From Saccharothrix tamanrassetensis (GTDB taxonomy: Bacteria; Actinomycetota; Actinomycetes; Mycobacteriales; Pseudonocardiaceae), in contig NZ_JACHJN010000005.1 in assembly GCF_014203665.1 (NCBI RefSeq), forward strand, positions 124,001 through 188,000: 64,000 bases of DNA, written 5' to 3'. A program made the position numbers and the translations under genes. Positions 43,188 through 52,241 of this stretch are shown here, one piece after another. Position 1 is the first letter of the stretch. The number at the start of each line of letters is the position of its first letter. The notes beneath the pieces were generated by a model. The model saw nothing but the letters and a program-made list of their open reading frames with translations, did not search any database and was not told the origin of the DNA.

Positions 43188-44597
43188 CTAGTAGCGGCCG
43201 ATCTCCACGTGCTCCAGCACGCCGAGGGCGTCGGGCACCATGACCGCCACCGAGTAGTAGGCGCTGACGAGGTAGGAGATGATCGCCTTCTCGTCGATGC
43301 CCATGAACCGCACGTTCAGACCCGGCTGGTACTCGTCGGGGATGCCGGTCTGGTGCAGGCCGATCACGCCGTTGTCCTGCTCGCCGACGCGCATGGCGAG
43401 GATCGAGCTGGTGCCGTGGTCGCTGATCGGGATCTTGTTCGACGGCAGGATCGGCACGCCGCGCCAGGTGATCACCTTCGTGCCGTCCACGTCGGCCGTG
43501 CCGGGGTACAGGCCGCGCTTGGACGCCTCCCGGCCGAACGCGGCGATCGCCCTCGGGTGGGCCAGCATGAACGCCGTCTTGCGCCGCCTGCTGAGCAGGT
43601 CGTCCAGGTCGTCGGGGGTGGGCGGGCCGGTGCGGGTGTGGATGCGCTGCTTGAGGTCGGCGTTGTGCAGCAGCCCGATCTCGCGGTTGTTGATCATCTC
43701 GTACTCCTGCCGCTCGCGCAGGGCCTCGACGGTCAACCGCAGCTGCTGCTCGGTCTGGTTCATCGGGTGGTTGTAGAGGTCGGCGACCCGGGAGTGCACC
43801 CGCAGCACGGTCTGCGCCACGCTCAGCTCGTACTCGCGCGGCGACAGCTCGTAGTCCACGAACGTGGCCGGCAGGTCCGGCTCGCCGTCGTGGCCCGAGG
43901 CGATCTCGATCGCCGCCTCGCCGTGCTTGTTCTGCGGCTTGAGCCGGCTGCGGGTCAGCCGGTCGAGGTGCGCGCGCAGCCCGTCGGCCCGGCCGTCGAG
44001 CTGCTGCAGCGAGCGCCGGGACAGCACCAGCACGACGACCGGCGTGACGGCCTTGACGCTGAACTCCCACTCGGCCTCCTGGCCGGTGAGCACCTCGTCG
44101 CCGAAGTGGTCGCCGTCGGCGAGCGTGTCCAGCACGGTCTGGTCGCCGTACTCGCCCTGGCCGACCTTGTTCACCTTGCCGTGCGCGACGAGGTGGACCT
44201 CCTCGGCGGGCCGGCCCTGCTGCACCAGCACGTCGCCGGGGGCGAACTCGCGCTGCTCGAACCGGTCGGCGAGGGCGGCCAGCACCTCGTCGTCCGGGAA
44301 GTCGCGCAGCGCGGGCAGCTCCCGCAGCTCCTGCGGGATGACCCGGATGTCGGCGCCGGTGCTGGTGAAGGTCACCCGGCCGTCGCCCACCGCGTAGGTG
44401 AGCCGGCGGTTGACCCGGTAGGTGCCCGCCTGGGTCTGCACCCAGGGCAGCTTGCGCAGCAGCCACCTGGGGGAGATGCCCTGCATCTGCGGGACGGACT
44501 TGGTCGTGGTCGCCAGGTTCCGCGCGCTCGCGGTGCTCAGGCTCTGCCGCCGCTGCTCGGCCTCTTCGGCGTCGAGGACGGGGTCGGTCACGGTCAC
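43188..44597 (-). CDS. Family 2B encapsulin shell protein, copy 1
   Basis: This 469-residue HK97-fold nanocompartment shell protein has a cyclic-nucleotide-binding-like domain inserted near residues 85-205. The N-terminal arm ([29 protein letters not shown], in pieces) is followed by the cNMP-like part ([27 protein letters not shown]). The capsid fold follows: [40 protein letters not shown] and the diagnostic end [20 protein letters not shown]. In the cNMP part the phosphate-binding Arg of CRP-like domains is not evident (EWEFSVKAV there). It lies 98 bp before the prenyl synthase gene. Confidence 0.92.
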   Translation of the reverse strand: MTVTDPVLDAEEAEQRRQSLSTASARNLATTTKSVPQMQGISPRWLLRKLPWVQTQAGTYRVNRRLTYAVGDGRVTFTSTGADIRVIPQELRELPALRDFPDDEVLAALADRFEQREFAPGDVLVQQGRPAEEVHLVAHGKVNKVGQGEYGDQTVLDTLADGDHFGDEVLTGQEAEWEFSVKAVTPVVVLVLSRRSLQQLDGRADGLRAHLDRLTRSRLKPQNKHGEAAIEIASGHDGEPDLPATFVDYELSPREYELSVAQTVLRVHSRVADLYNHPMNQTEQQLRLTVEALRERQEYEMINNREIGLLHNADLKQRIHTRTGPPTPDDLDDLLSRRRKTAFMLAHPRAIAAFGREASKRGLYPGTADVDGTKVITWRGVPILPSNKIPISDHGTSSILAMRVGEQDNGVIGLHQTGIPDEYQPGLNVRFMGIDEKAIISYLVSAYYSVAVMVPDALGVLEHVEIGRY

Positions 44598-44618
44598 GTC
44601 AGGTTCCCAATCTCGTTG

Positions 44619-46031
44619 TCAGGACTGGTCTTCGCGGCCGAGTTCCACGTTCTCCAGCACGCCGAGCGCGTCGGGCACCAGGATCGCGGCCGAGTAGTAG
44701 GCGCTGACGAGGTAGGAGATGATCGCCTTCTCGTCGATGCCCATGAACCGCACGCTCAGGCCCGGCTGGTACTCGTCGGGGATGCCGGTCTGGTGCAGGC
44801 CGATCACGCCCTGGTTCTGCTCGCCGGCGCGGAGCAGCATGACGGAGCTGGTGCGGGTCTTGCTGATGCCGATCTTGCTGCACGGCAGGATCGGCACGCC
44901 GCGCCAGGCGGGCACCTGGTGGCCGCCGAGGTCCACGCTGCTCGGGTAGATGCCCCGCTTGTTGAACTCGCGCCCGATCGCGGCGATCACCCGCGGGTGG
45001 GCCAGGAACGCGGTCGGCTCCTTCCACACCACGCCGAGCAGCTCGTCCAGGTCGTCGGGCGTGGGCGGGCCGTTGCGGGTGTGGATGCGGTGCTTGAGGT
45101 CGGCGTTGTGCAGCAGGCCGAACTCCCGGTTGTTCACCATCTCGTGCTCCTGGCGCTCCCGCAGCGCCTCGATGGTCAGCCGCAGCTGCTGCTCGACCTG
45201 GTCCATCGGGTGGTTGTAGAGGTCGGCGACCCGGCTGTGCACCCGCAGCACGGTCTGCGCGACGCTGAGCTCCAGCTCGCGCGGGCTGGTCTCGTAGTCC
45301 ACGAACGTGCCGGGCAGGTCGGGCTCGCCCTCGTGGCCGGACGCGATGTCGATCTCGGCCTCGCCGTGCGCGTTCTGCCGCTGCGCGCCGGGCGCGGACA
45401 GCCGCTGGATGTGCGCGCGCAGGCCGCCCGCGTTGCCGTTGAGCTGCTCGAACTCCTCCCAGCCCAGGATGAGCGCGATGACCGGGGTGACCGCCTTGGC
45501 GGTGAACTCCCACTCGCCCTGCGGACCGGACAGCACCTTCTCGCCGAGGTACTCGCCGCTGGCCAGCACGCCGAGCACGGTGTGGTCGCCGTACTCGCCC
45601 CGGCCGATCTTGTTCACCTTGCCGTGCGCGATGAGCACGACCTGGTCCTGGGGACGGCCGGTCTCCACGATCACGTCGCCGGGCTGGTACTCGCGCTGCC
45701 GGAACCGGTCCGCCAGGGCGCCCAGCGCCTGCGCGTCCTCGAAGCCGCGCAGCAGCGGCAGCTCGGTCAGCTCCTGCGGGATGACCCGGACGTCCGCGCC
45801 GGTGTTGGTGAAGGTCAACCGCCCGTCGCCGACCGCGTAGCTGAGCCTGCGGTTGACCCGGTAGGCGCCACCGGTGGCCTGCACCCAGGGGAGCACCTTG
45901 AGCAGCCACCGGGAGGTGATGCCCTGCATCTGCGGGACGGACTTGGTGGTCGTGGCCAGGTTCCGGGCCGCCGCTGTGCCGAGGCTCAGCCGGGGCCGTT
46001 CGATGTCCACGTCCGAATCGGTCACAGTCAC
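44619..46031 (-). CDS. Family 2B encapsulin shell protein, copy 2
   Basis: This 470-residue paralogue of the neighbouring shell protein has the same layout: N-arm, cNMP-like insert ([29 protein letters not shown]), and capsid part ([42 protein letters not shown]). Long stretches are identical between copies, but the cNMP part, residues 200-250 and the ATFVDYE/GTFVDYE region differ. The two may therefore form a mixed, two-component shell. It is the first gene of the operon, with the promoter upstream of 46031. The two genes are 21 bp apart. Confidence 0.92.
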   Translation of the reverse strand: MTVTDSDVDIERPRLSLGTAAARNLATTTKSVPQMQGITSRWLLKVLPWVQATGGAYRVNRRLSYAVGDGRLTFTNTGADVRVIPQELTELPLLRGFEDAQALGALADRFRQREYQPGDVIVETGRPQDQVVLIAHGKVNKIGRGEYGDHTVLGVLASGEYLGEKVLSGPQGEWEFTAKAVTPVIALILGWEEFEQLNGNAGGLRAHIQRLSAPGAQRQNAHGEAEIDIASGHEGEPDLPGTFVDYETSPRELELSVAQTVLRVHSRVADLYNHPMDQVEQQLRLTIEALRERQEHEMVNNREFGLLHNADLKHRIHTRNGPPTPDDLDELLGVVWKEPTAFLAHPRVIAAIGREFNKRGIYPSSVDLGGHQVPAWRGVPILPCSKIGISKTRTSSVMLLRAGEQNQGVIGLHQTGIPDEYQPGLSVRFMGIDEKAIISYLVSAYYSAAILVPDALGVLENVELGREDQS

Positions 46032-46885
46032 CAGTACACCGCCAATCGGATTTCGTTCATTGGGCCGGATTGACGGTAGTGAGGCCGAATGGGCATACGG
46101 AAGCGGCCGATACGGGGACGCCCCGTAGAGCTATCCGTCGCCTTTTTGGGCACGCGCCGTGCAGGTCGTGCCTCGTGCAAGCAATTATGGGTGATTTTAG
46201 TCGGCGTTAGGGGGGATATTCGATACGACCTGGAATCTGTAACTCTTTCGTACTACCAAAATTCACTCGAAAGGGCCGTTGACTCGTGGGTCGCGTATGG
46301 TTGGAGTCCTCATGCCGCAGATGTGCGGTGCAAAGATCAGCCATCGGCATGTACGGGGTCGCGCGACTTGCGGGGTGATCTTCCGCGGAACCACCGTCCG
46401 AGTGGTAGCGCGCACTCGGGTGATCGGTGCGGAGGGTGCGGAGCTTGGTCCGTCCGGTCACGCAGCGATACCCCGGCGGGCGGACGCCGTGCCGGCCGCG
46501 GAGGGGCCGTGGTGACGGTTGGTGTGGTGGTCTGCCCGGATGCACGAGTCGCGGCCACCCCTCGGGGAGCACGTCTCCGCCACCGAACGGTCCACCGAGG
46601 AGGTCGCGCGCACCAGTCGGGAGTGTGAATGTCGACACCAACCGCTGCCGCCGGCGGCCGGTGGGCGGGCCGCTCGACTCTCGGCGGTCAGCCGCGATCC
46701 CGGGGACAACGGTGGGCGTGGGTCGCGGCGGTGGCAGCCGACGGGTCGCTCGCCGTTGCCTCCGACCTGCTCGCGGAGGTCGGGCGACTGGATTTTCCAC
46801 TGCGACGGGGAGCCCGGCCATGAGTGCCGTGACACGGGAAAGGGGAGGACCCACCTCTTTCCACTCTCAATTTATAGCGGACCCC
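46032..46885. other. Long intergenic region upstream of the encapsulin operon
   Basis: About 850 bp divide the encapsulin operon from the RAE. The part from 46130 to 46330 is notably A/T-rich for this genome and should hold the encapsulin promoter. Short frames further right (for example a 64-codon frame at 46629-46823) have no recognisable product. Confidence 0.5.
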
Positions 46886-46904
46886 GGGGCTTGCGGCAAG
46901 GCCC
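46886..46904 (+). promoter_or_regulatory. Rifamycin-associated element (RAE)
   Basis: GGGGCTTGCGGCAAGGCCC is a perfect 19-bp match, as I recall it, to the RAE reported upstream of rifamycin-inactivation and helR genes in actinomycetes. It lies 60 bp before the start of a decayed glycosyltransferase gene and about 520 bp before the HelR-like gene. It should mediate induction by rifamycins. Confidence 0.85.
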
Positions 46905-46963
46905 GGGTGGTGCCGCAGAATCACCGGCCGAAGCTGAAAACCTGCGGAAATAGGGGTCGTGCG

Positions 46964-47237
46964 GTGCGCGTGTTGTTCGTCGACGTACGGGTCGCGCGGC
47001 GACGTCGAACCGCTGGTGGCCGACGTCCGCGTGCCGCTGGTGCCGTTCGGCGCGGCGCAGGACGGTCCGACCACGAGGCTCGACCCGCTGTCCGTCGCGC
47101 CGGGAACGGCCCTGACGTCCGAGACCCGAGCGCGAGGGAGGGTGGTGGCCGGCACAATCCGCACCGGCGGGACGGCGATGGCCGCGACGCCGCAGCTCGG
47201 CGTGACCAGCCGTGGGAAGTCGCCCCTGTCCGCGTGA
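46964..47237 (+). pseudogene. Strongly deleted UDP-glycosyltransferase gene, probably rifamycin glycosyltransferase
   Basis: The start reads MRVLFV, then after a frame slip TYGSRGDVEPLVA, the N-terminal signature of GT1 macrolide/glycopeptide-type glycosyltransferases, then VRVPLVPFG. It passes directly into a C-terminal-type end, ALTSETRARGRVVAGTIRT (family form ETRARAxAVAxTIRTDG). About 300 residues between are missing. Because an RAE stands just upstream, and RAE-linked GT1 genes (rgt) inactivate rifampicin, I infer this was an rgt gene. The GT1 remnant is fairly clear; the rgt identity is inference. Confidence 0.6.
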
Positions 47238-47421
47238 ACCGCGCAGGATCATCGAGTCGGGCAACCCGCCGCAACCGGACGAGGTCCCTCGTGGGCCGGC
47301 GACCTCGATCGGACGCCGGGCCTCGTCCGGCCCCGAGGTGGACGAAAGAAATCGGCGTGCCGTCCATGACCCGATGGAGAACCCGCCGAACGCAACATCG
47401 GTCAGCCGCAGTGAGGGGCAT

Positions 47422-49623
47422 GTGTCAACTCAGGGGTACGAAGAGGAAGTGCGGTCCGAGCGCAGCTACGTGGCCGGGCTCTACGCACGGCTCGACGCCG
47501 AGCGCGCGCGAGTGAAGGGCGAGTACAACGCGGCGCTGCGCGGAAATGGCGGCACAGCCATGGAACGGGATGACGAGGTGCGCGCGCTGGCCAAAGAGGC
47601 GAAGCGGTTGGACGTGGCGGACAACGGGCTGTGCTTCGGTCGGTTGGACACCCTTTCCGGCGAGCACTCGTACATCGGCCGGATCGGTCTTTTCGACGAG
47701 GAGGACGAGTACGAACCGGTGCTGCTCGACTGGCGGGCACCGGCGTCGCGCGCGTTCTACGTCGCCACCGCCGCGAACCCGGAGAACATGCGCCGGCGCC
47801 GCCAGTTCCACACCCGCGGGCGTCAGGTGGTCGATTTCACCGACGAGGTGCTCGGCCGCCCCCGTGGTGGCGAGCAGGGCGACGCGGCCCTGCTCGCGGC
47901 GGTCAACGCGCCGCGCGGTGACGGGATGCGCGACATCGTGGCCACGATCCAGGCCGAGCAGGACGAGATCATCCGGCTCGACCACCCCGGGGTGCTGGTG
48001 ATCGAGGGTGGTCCGGGCACCGGGAAGACCGTGGTGGCGCTGCACCGCGTCGCGTACCTGCTCTACACCCAGCGGGAGCGGATGGAGCGCCACGGTGTGC
48101 TCGTGGTCGGGCCGAACCCGGCGTTCCTGAACCACATCGGCCGTGTCCTGCCGTCGCTGGGCGAGTCCGACGTGGTGTTCATGACCACCGGCGACTTCGT
48201 GCCCGGTCTGCGCGTCACCGCCGAGGACACCCCGGAAGCCGCGCGGCTCAAGGGGTCGCTGAAGATCCTGGACGTGCTCGCGGCGGCGATCGCCGACCGG
48301 CAGCGGCTGCCGGAGCACCCGCTGTTCCTCGAACTGGCGGGCCTCGCGGTGCGGATCGACGCCGAGACCGCGGAATGGGCGCGAGAGGAGGCGCGCGCGA
48401 GCGGGCAGCCGCACAACGAGGCCCGCGCGGTGTTCCGCGAGATCGTCACGTACGTGCTCACCGAACGGGCGATCGCCCGGATCGGCCGGAACTGGCTGAC
48501 CCGGTCGGACCGGGAGACCTGGGAGCGCCTGCGGGCGGACCTGGTCAAGGAACTCGCGGGCGACGACGGGTTCACCGCCGCGCTGGACGAGCTCTGGCCG
48601 GTGCTGACGCCGGAAGACGTGTTGGCAACGCTGTACTCCTCTCCTGAGCGGTTGCGAGCGGCAGGTGCCGACCAGGCGCTGTTCCGCGCCGACGGCGACG
48701 CGTGGACGGTGTCGGACGCGCCGCTGCTGGACGAACTGGTCGACCTGCTGGGCCGGGACGAGGCGGTCGACCGGACCGCCGAGCGGCAGCGGAAGGCCGA
48801 GGCGGAGTACGCCGCCGGCGTGCTGGACGGCCTCGTCGGACGTCAGGACTCGATGGACGACGAGGACCACCTGTTCGCCACGGACCTGCTCTACGCCGAG
48901 GACCTGGCGGACCGCTTCGTCGAGCGGGACACCCGTGAACTCGTGGAACGCGCCGCCGCGGACCGGAACTGGACCTACCGGCACGTCGTGGTGGACGAGG
49001 CGCAGGAACTGTCCGAGATGGACTGGCGGGTGCTGATGCGGCGCTGTCCCGGCCGGTCCTTCACGGTGGTCGGCGACCTCGCCCAACGCCGGTCGGCGGC
49101 CGGGGCGACGTCGTGGGCCGCGATGCTGGAGCCGTACGTGCCCGGCCGCTGGGTCTACCGGTCGCTGACGGTGAACTACCGCACCCCGGCGGAGGTCATG
49201 GCCGTCGCCGCCGCGCTGCTCGCCGAGTTCGCCCCCGAGGTCCAGCCGCCGGAGTCGGTCCGCGCGTGCGGCGTCCGGCCGTGGTCCAGGCGGGTCACCG
49301 AGGACGAACTGCCCGCTGCCGTCGACGAGTTCGTCCGGGACGAGGCCGGTCGCGAGGGGACCAGCGTCGTGATCGGGCCGCCGGGCGTGCCGGGCGCGGT
49401 GGCGGCCTCGGAGACGAAGGGCCTGGAGTTCGACGCCGTCCTGGTCGTGGAACCGGAGAGGATCCTCGCCGACGGCCCGCGCGGCGCGGCCGAGCTCTAC
49501 GTCGCCCTCACCCGCGCCACGCAACGCCTGGGCGTCCTGCACCGGGGCCCCTTGCCGCGGGCCCTGACCGGTCTCGTCGAGACCGGGACACCCACCCGGG
49601 CCGGGACTCGGCGGTCGGGGTAG
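47422..49623 (+). CDS. helR: HelR-like RNA polymerase protection protein (HelD family)
   Basis: This 733-residue HelD-family ATPase has an N-terminal coiled region (SYVAGLYARLDAERARVKGEY), Walker A GGPGTGKT near residue 200, VVDEAQELSEMDW, NYRTPAEVM, KGLEFDAVLVVEPER and YVALTRATQRLG. HelR proteins displace rifamycin-bound RNA polymerase and give rifamycin tolerance. The assignment to HelR rather than general HelD rests on the RAE at 46886. The GTG at 47422 gives the family N-terminus. It ends before a strong hairpin at 49686. Confidence 0.85.
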   Translation: MSTQGYEEEVRSERSYVAGLYARLDAERARVKGEYNAALRGNGGTAMERDDEVRALAKEAKRLDVADNGLCFGRLDTLSGEHSYIGRIGLFDEEDEYEPVLLDWRAPASRAFYVATAANPENMRRRRQFHTRGRQVVDFTDEVLGRPRGGEQGDAALLAAVNAPRGDGMRDIVATIQAEQDEIIRLDHPGVLVIEGGPGTGKTVVALHRVAYLLYTQRERMERHGVLVVGPNPAFLNHIGRVLPSLGESDVVFMTTGDFVPGLRVTAEDTPEAARLKGSLKILDVLAAAIADRQRLPEHPLFLELAGLAVRIDAETAEWAREEARASGQPHNEARAVFREIVTYVLTERAIARIGRNWLTRSDRETWERLRADLVKELAGDDGFTAALDELWPVLTPEDVLATLYSSPERLRAAGADQALFRADGDAWTVSDAPLLDELVDLLGRDEAVDRTAERQRKAEAEYAAGVLDGLVGRQDSMDDEDHLFATDLLYAEDLADRFVERDTRELVERAAADRNWTYRHVVVDEAQELSEMDWRVLMRRCPGRSFTVVGDLAQRRSAAGATSWAAMLEPYVPGRWVYRSLTVNYRTPAEVMAVAAALLAEFAPEVQPPESVRACGVRPWSRRVTEDELPAAVDEFVRDEAGREGTSVVIGPPGVPGAVAASETKGLEFDAVLVVEPERILADGPRGAAELYVALTRATQRLGVLHRGPLPRALTGLVETGTPTRAGTRRSG

Positions 49624-49685
49624 CGGCTCGCGCCCGGCCGGCCCTGAGCCGGAGCGCGGCCCGGGCGCGGGATCCGCTCGTCCGA

Positions 49686-49723
49686 CCGGGCGGGCCTGTC
49701 GGGAAACCGACAGGCCCGCCCGG
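49686..49723. terminator. Rho-independent-type hairpin after helR
   Basis: A perfect 17-bp stem (49686-49702 with 49707-49723) closes a GAAA tetraloop. It lacks a T-run, as is common in high-GC actinomycetes. It lies 62 bp after the helR stop. Confidence 0.85.
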
Positions 49724-49867
49724 ACACAACTCGTTGAGGCCACTTGACGTGCGGTGCGCGGGCGGGCCGGAAACCAACACTGGTGGATAGGCTCGCCCGG
49801 AGGTCTTCGGCCGACCGACCTCGCCCTGCCGTGCACGGCGGGGGTGCTCGACCGACGAGGAGGTCGC

Positions 49868-50284
49868 GTGCGCGAGGACTACCGGCACTGGCAGCGGATT
49901 CCCACCCGCTGGGCGGACAACGACGTGTACGGGCACGTGAACAACGTCGTCCACTACGCGTTCATGGACACCGTGATCAACACCTGGCTGATCACGGTGG
50001 CGGGGTTGGACATCCACGACGGCCTGGCGATCGGGCTGTGCGTGGAGTCGCACTGCGACTACCGCGCCTCCATCGCGTTCCCGGAAGCCGTGGACGCGGG
50101 ACTGCGCGTCGGGAAGCTCGGCCGGTCCAGCGTGCGCTACGAGGTCGGGTTCTATCCCGAGCACCGGGACGCCGTGGTGGCGGAAGGGCATTTCGTGCAC
50201 GTCTTCGTGGACCGCGCGACCCGTGAGCCGGTGGAGATCCCGGCCGGGCTGCGGACCGCGATGGAGGGGCTGGTGGTCGCGTGA
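49868..50284 (+). CDS. Hotdog-fold acyl-CoA thioesterase (4HBT family)
   Basis: This 138-residue hotdog protein has the catalytic Asp region RWADNDVYGHVNNVVHYAFMD, which is typical of 4-hydroxybenzoyl-CoA thioesterase-like enzymes. CDYRASIAFPEAVDAG and RYEVGFYPEH follow. GTG start with GGAGG a few bases before. It overlaps the alcohol dehydrogenase gene by 4 bp, so the two probably act in one pathway on an acyl or aldehyde substrate that cannot be named. Confidence 0.9.
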   Translation: MREDYRHWQRIPTRWADNDVYGHVNNVVHYAFMDTVINTWLITVAGLDIHDGLAIGLCVESHCDYRASIAFPEAVDAGLRVGKLGRSSVRYEVGFYPEHRDAVVAEGHFVHVFVDRATREPVEIPAGLRTAMEGLVVA

Positions 50285-51378
50285 AGGTCCGGGGCGCCGT
50301 GCTGGCGTCCGTCGGCGGTCCGCTGGAGGTGCTGGACCTGGAACTGGACCCGCCGGGACCGGGTGAGCTGCTGGTGCGGGTGGGCGCGACCGGGCTGTGC
50401 CACTCCGACCTGTCGGTGATCGACGGCTCCCGGCTCCGGCCGCTGCCGGTGGTGCTCGGCCACGAGGCCGCCGGCGAGGTCGTGGCGACCGGGGCCGGCG
50501 CGGAGTTCTCGGTGGGCGACCACGTGGCGCTGTCGTTCGTGCCTGCCTGCGGGTCGTGCCGCGGGTGCGTCGGCGGGCGGCCCGCGCTGTGCGAGCCGGG
50601 CGCGGCGGCGAACCGGGACGGCACGCTGCTCGGCGGCGGGCGGCGGTGGCGGCTGCCCGACGGCACCCGGCCCCACCACCACCTCGGGGTGTCCGGGTTC
50701 GCCGAGCACACCGTCGTGTCGGCGAAGTCGGCCACCCGGATCCCGGCGGACCTGCCGTTCGACGTGGCCGCGCTGTTCGGCTGCGCGGTGCTCACCGGGG
50801 CCGGGGCGGCTTTCTACAGCGCGGCGGTCGTGCCGGGGGACCGGGTCGCGGTGTTCGGGCTCGGGGGAGTGGGCCTGGCCGCGCTGCTCGCCGCGCGGGC
50901 CGCCGGGGCGTCGCAGGTCGTCGCGGTGGACGTGGTGGAGCACAAGCGGGCACTGGCGCGGCGGCTGGGCGCCACCCACGACGTGGCGGGTGGGCCGGAC
51001 GCGGTGGCGGCCGTGCGGGAGCTGACCGGCGGCGGCGCGGACAAGGTCATCGACACCACGGGCGTCGTGGCGGTGCTGGAACAGGCCTACCTGGCCACGG
51101 CGGCGGGCGGGACCACCGTGGCGGTCGGCCTGCCGCACCCCGCGCGGACCGTGGCGCTGCCCGCGCTCGGCCTGGTCACCGAGGAGCGGACGCTGAAGGG
51201 CAGCTACCTCGGGTCGTGCGTGCCGCGCCGGGACGTGCCCCGGTTCGTCGAGCTGTACCGGGCCGGGCAGCTGCCGGTCCACGAGTTGCTGTCCGGGCGG
51301 TTGGGAATCTCGGACGTGAACGACGGCTTCACCCGTCTGGCGGCGGGTGGGGCCGTCCGGCAGGTCGTCGTCTGGTGA
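50281..51378 (+). CDS. Zinc-dependent alcohol dehydrogenase
   Basis: This 365-residue medium-chain dehydrogenase has catalytic zinc ligands in GLCHSDLSV and GHEAAGEV, structural-zinc cysteines in CGSCRGCVGGRPALC, and the NAD motif FGLGGVGLAALLAARA. The class III/NDMA-dependent-like end (LKGSYLGSCVPRRDVPRF) is present. It starts with GTG inside the thioesterase stop. Substrate unknown. Confidence 0.92.
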   Translation: MKVRGAVLASVGGPLEVLDLELDPPGPGELLVRVGATGLCHSDLSVIDGSRLRPLPVVLGHEAAGEVVATGAGAEFSVGDHVALSFVPACGSCRGCVGGRPALCEPGAAANRDGTLLGGGRRWRLPDGTRPHHHLGVSGFAEHTVVSAKSATRIPADLPFDVAALFGCAVLTGAGAAFYSAAVVPGDRVAVFGLGGVGLAALLAARAAGASQVVAVDVVEHKRALARRLGATHDVAGGPDAVAAVRELTGGGADKVIDTTGVVAVLEQAYLATAAGGTTVAVGLPHPARTVALPALGLVTEERTLKGSYLGSCVPRRDVPRFVELYRAGQLPVHELLSGRLGISDVNDGFTRLAAGGAVRQVVVW

Positions 51379-51437
51379 TCGGCCGGCCGTTATGGTTGCC
51401 CGGATCGGGTGACGGCTAGCTGGAGGAGTGGTCGGCG

Positions 51438-52241
51438 GTGCGCAGACGGTCGATGCTCGCGGGTGTGGTTTCGACAGTGGGTGGGATGGCGGTGACGGGC
51501 GCGGGGACCGCAAGCGCTGCGCCGCCGGGGTTGCGGGACTACCGGCTGGTGAACCTGGCGCACGTCAACGACCCGGACCGGACCAACGTCTACCCGGGCG
51601 ACCCGGAGTTCACCATGACCACCGTGACGACCGTGCCCGAGGACGGCTTCTACCTCCAGTACGTGCGGCAGGGCGAGCACACCGGCACCCACTGGGGCGC
51701 TCCCTCGCACTTCAACGAGGGCCAGCCGCACGCCGACGAGCTCGACACCGAGGACCTGTTCCTGCCCGCGGTGAAGATCGACGTGCGGGACCGCGCCCGG
51801 CGTGACGCCGACTACGAGGTGAGCGTCGCCGACCTCCAGCGGTGGGAACGCGAGCACGGCCGCATCCCCAAGGAGGCGGCGGTCGTGCTGTGGACCGGGT
51901 GGGAGGACCGCTGGGGCACCCCGGCGTTCTACAACTTCGACGCGGCCGGGCAGATGCACCAGCCGGGTTTCTCGCTGGCGGCCGTGCAGTGGCTGGTCCG
52001 CACCGGACGCCTCGGCCGGCGCGGCGCGCTGGGCACCGACACCTTCAGCCCGGAGTCCGCGCTGGACACCACCTACGCGGTGTCCAGGCTCCTGTACCGG
52101 GAGCACCGGATCAGCCTGGAGGTCCTGGCGAACCTGGCCCGGCTGCCGGAGACCGGCGCGCACATCCTGGTCGGCGGCACGGTCAACCGGCGCGGGTCCG
52201 GCTCGCCCGCCAGCATCTACGCGTTCGTGCCCAAGCGATGA
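51438..52241 (+). CDS. Tat-exported cyclase-family (kynurenine formamidase-like) hydrolase
   Basis: The 267-residue product begins with a Tat-like signal (RRRSMLAGVVSTVGGMAVTG, cleavage near TASAAPP). The cyclase-family metal-binding motif follows as EHTGTHWGAPSHFNEG, where the usual Asp/Val after HxGTH is Trp-Gly, then LDTEDLFLPAVKIDV. Enzymes of this fold hydrolyse formamides or cyclise polyketides. An exported form is less common. It overlaps the lipoprotein gene by 4 bp. Confidence 0.87.
   Translation: MRRRSMLAGVVSTVGGMAVTGAGTASAAPPGLRDYRLVNLAHVNDPDRTNVYPGDPEFTMTTVTTVPEDGFYLQYVRQGEHTGTHWGAPSHFNEGQPHADELDTEDLFLPAVKIDVRDRARRDADYEVSVADLQRWEREHGRIPKEAAVVLWTGWEDRWGTPAFYNFDAAGQMHQPGFSLAAVQWLVRTGRLGRRGALGTDTFSPESALDTTYAVSRLLYREHRISLEVLANLARLPETGAHILVGGTVNRRGSGSPASIYAFVPKR

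Noticed and set aside
43137..46073. 978-codon plus-strand frame over the encapsulin genes
   Set aside because: It mirrors the two encapsulin genes on the minus strand, and its internal repetition only reflects the duplicated shell genes.
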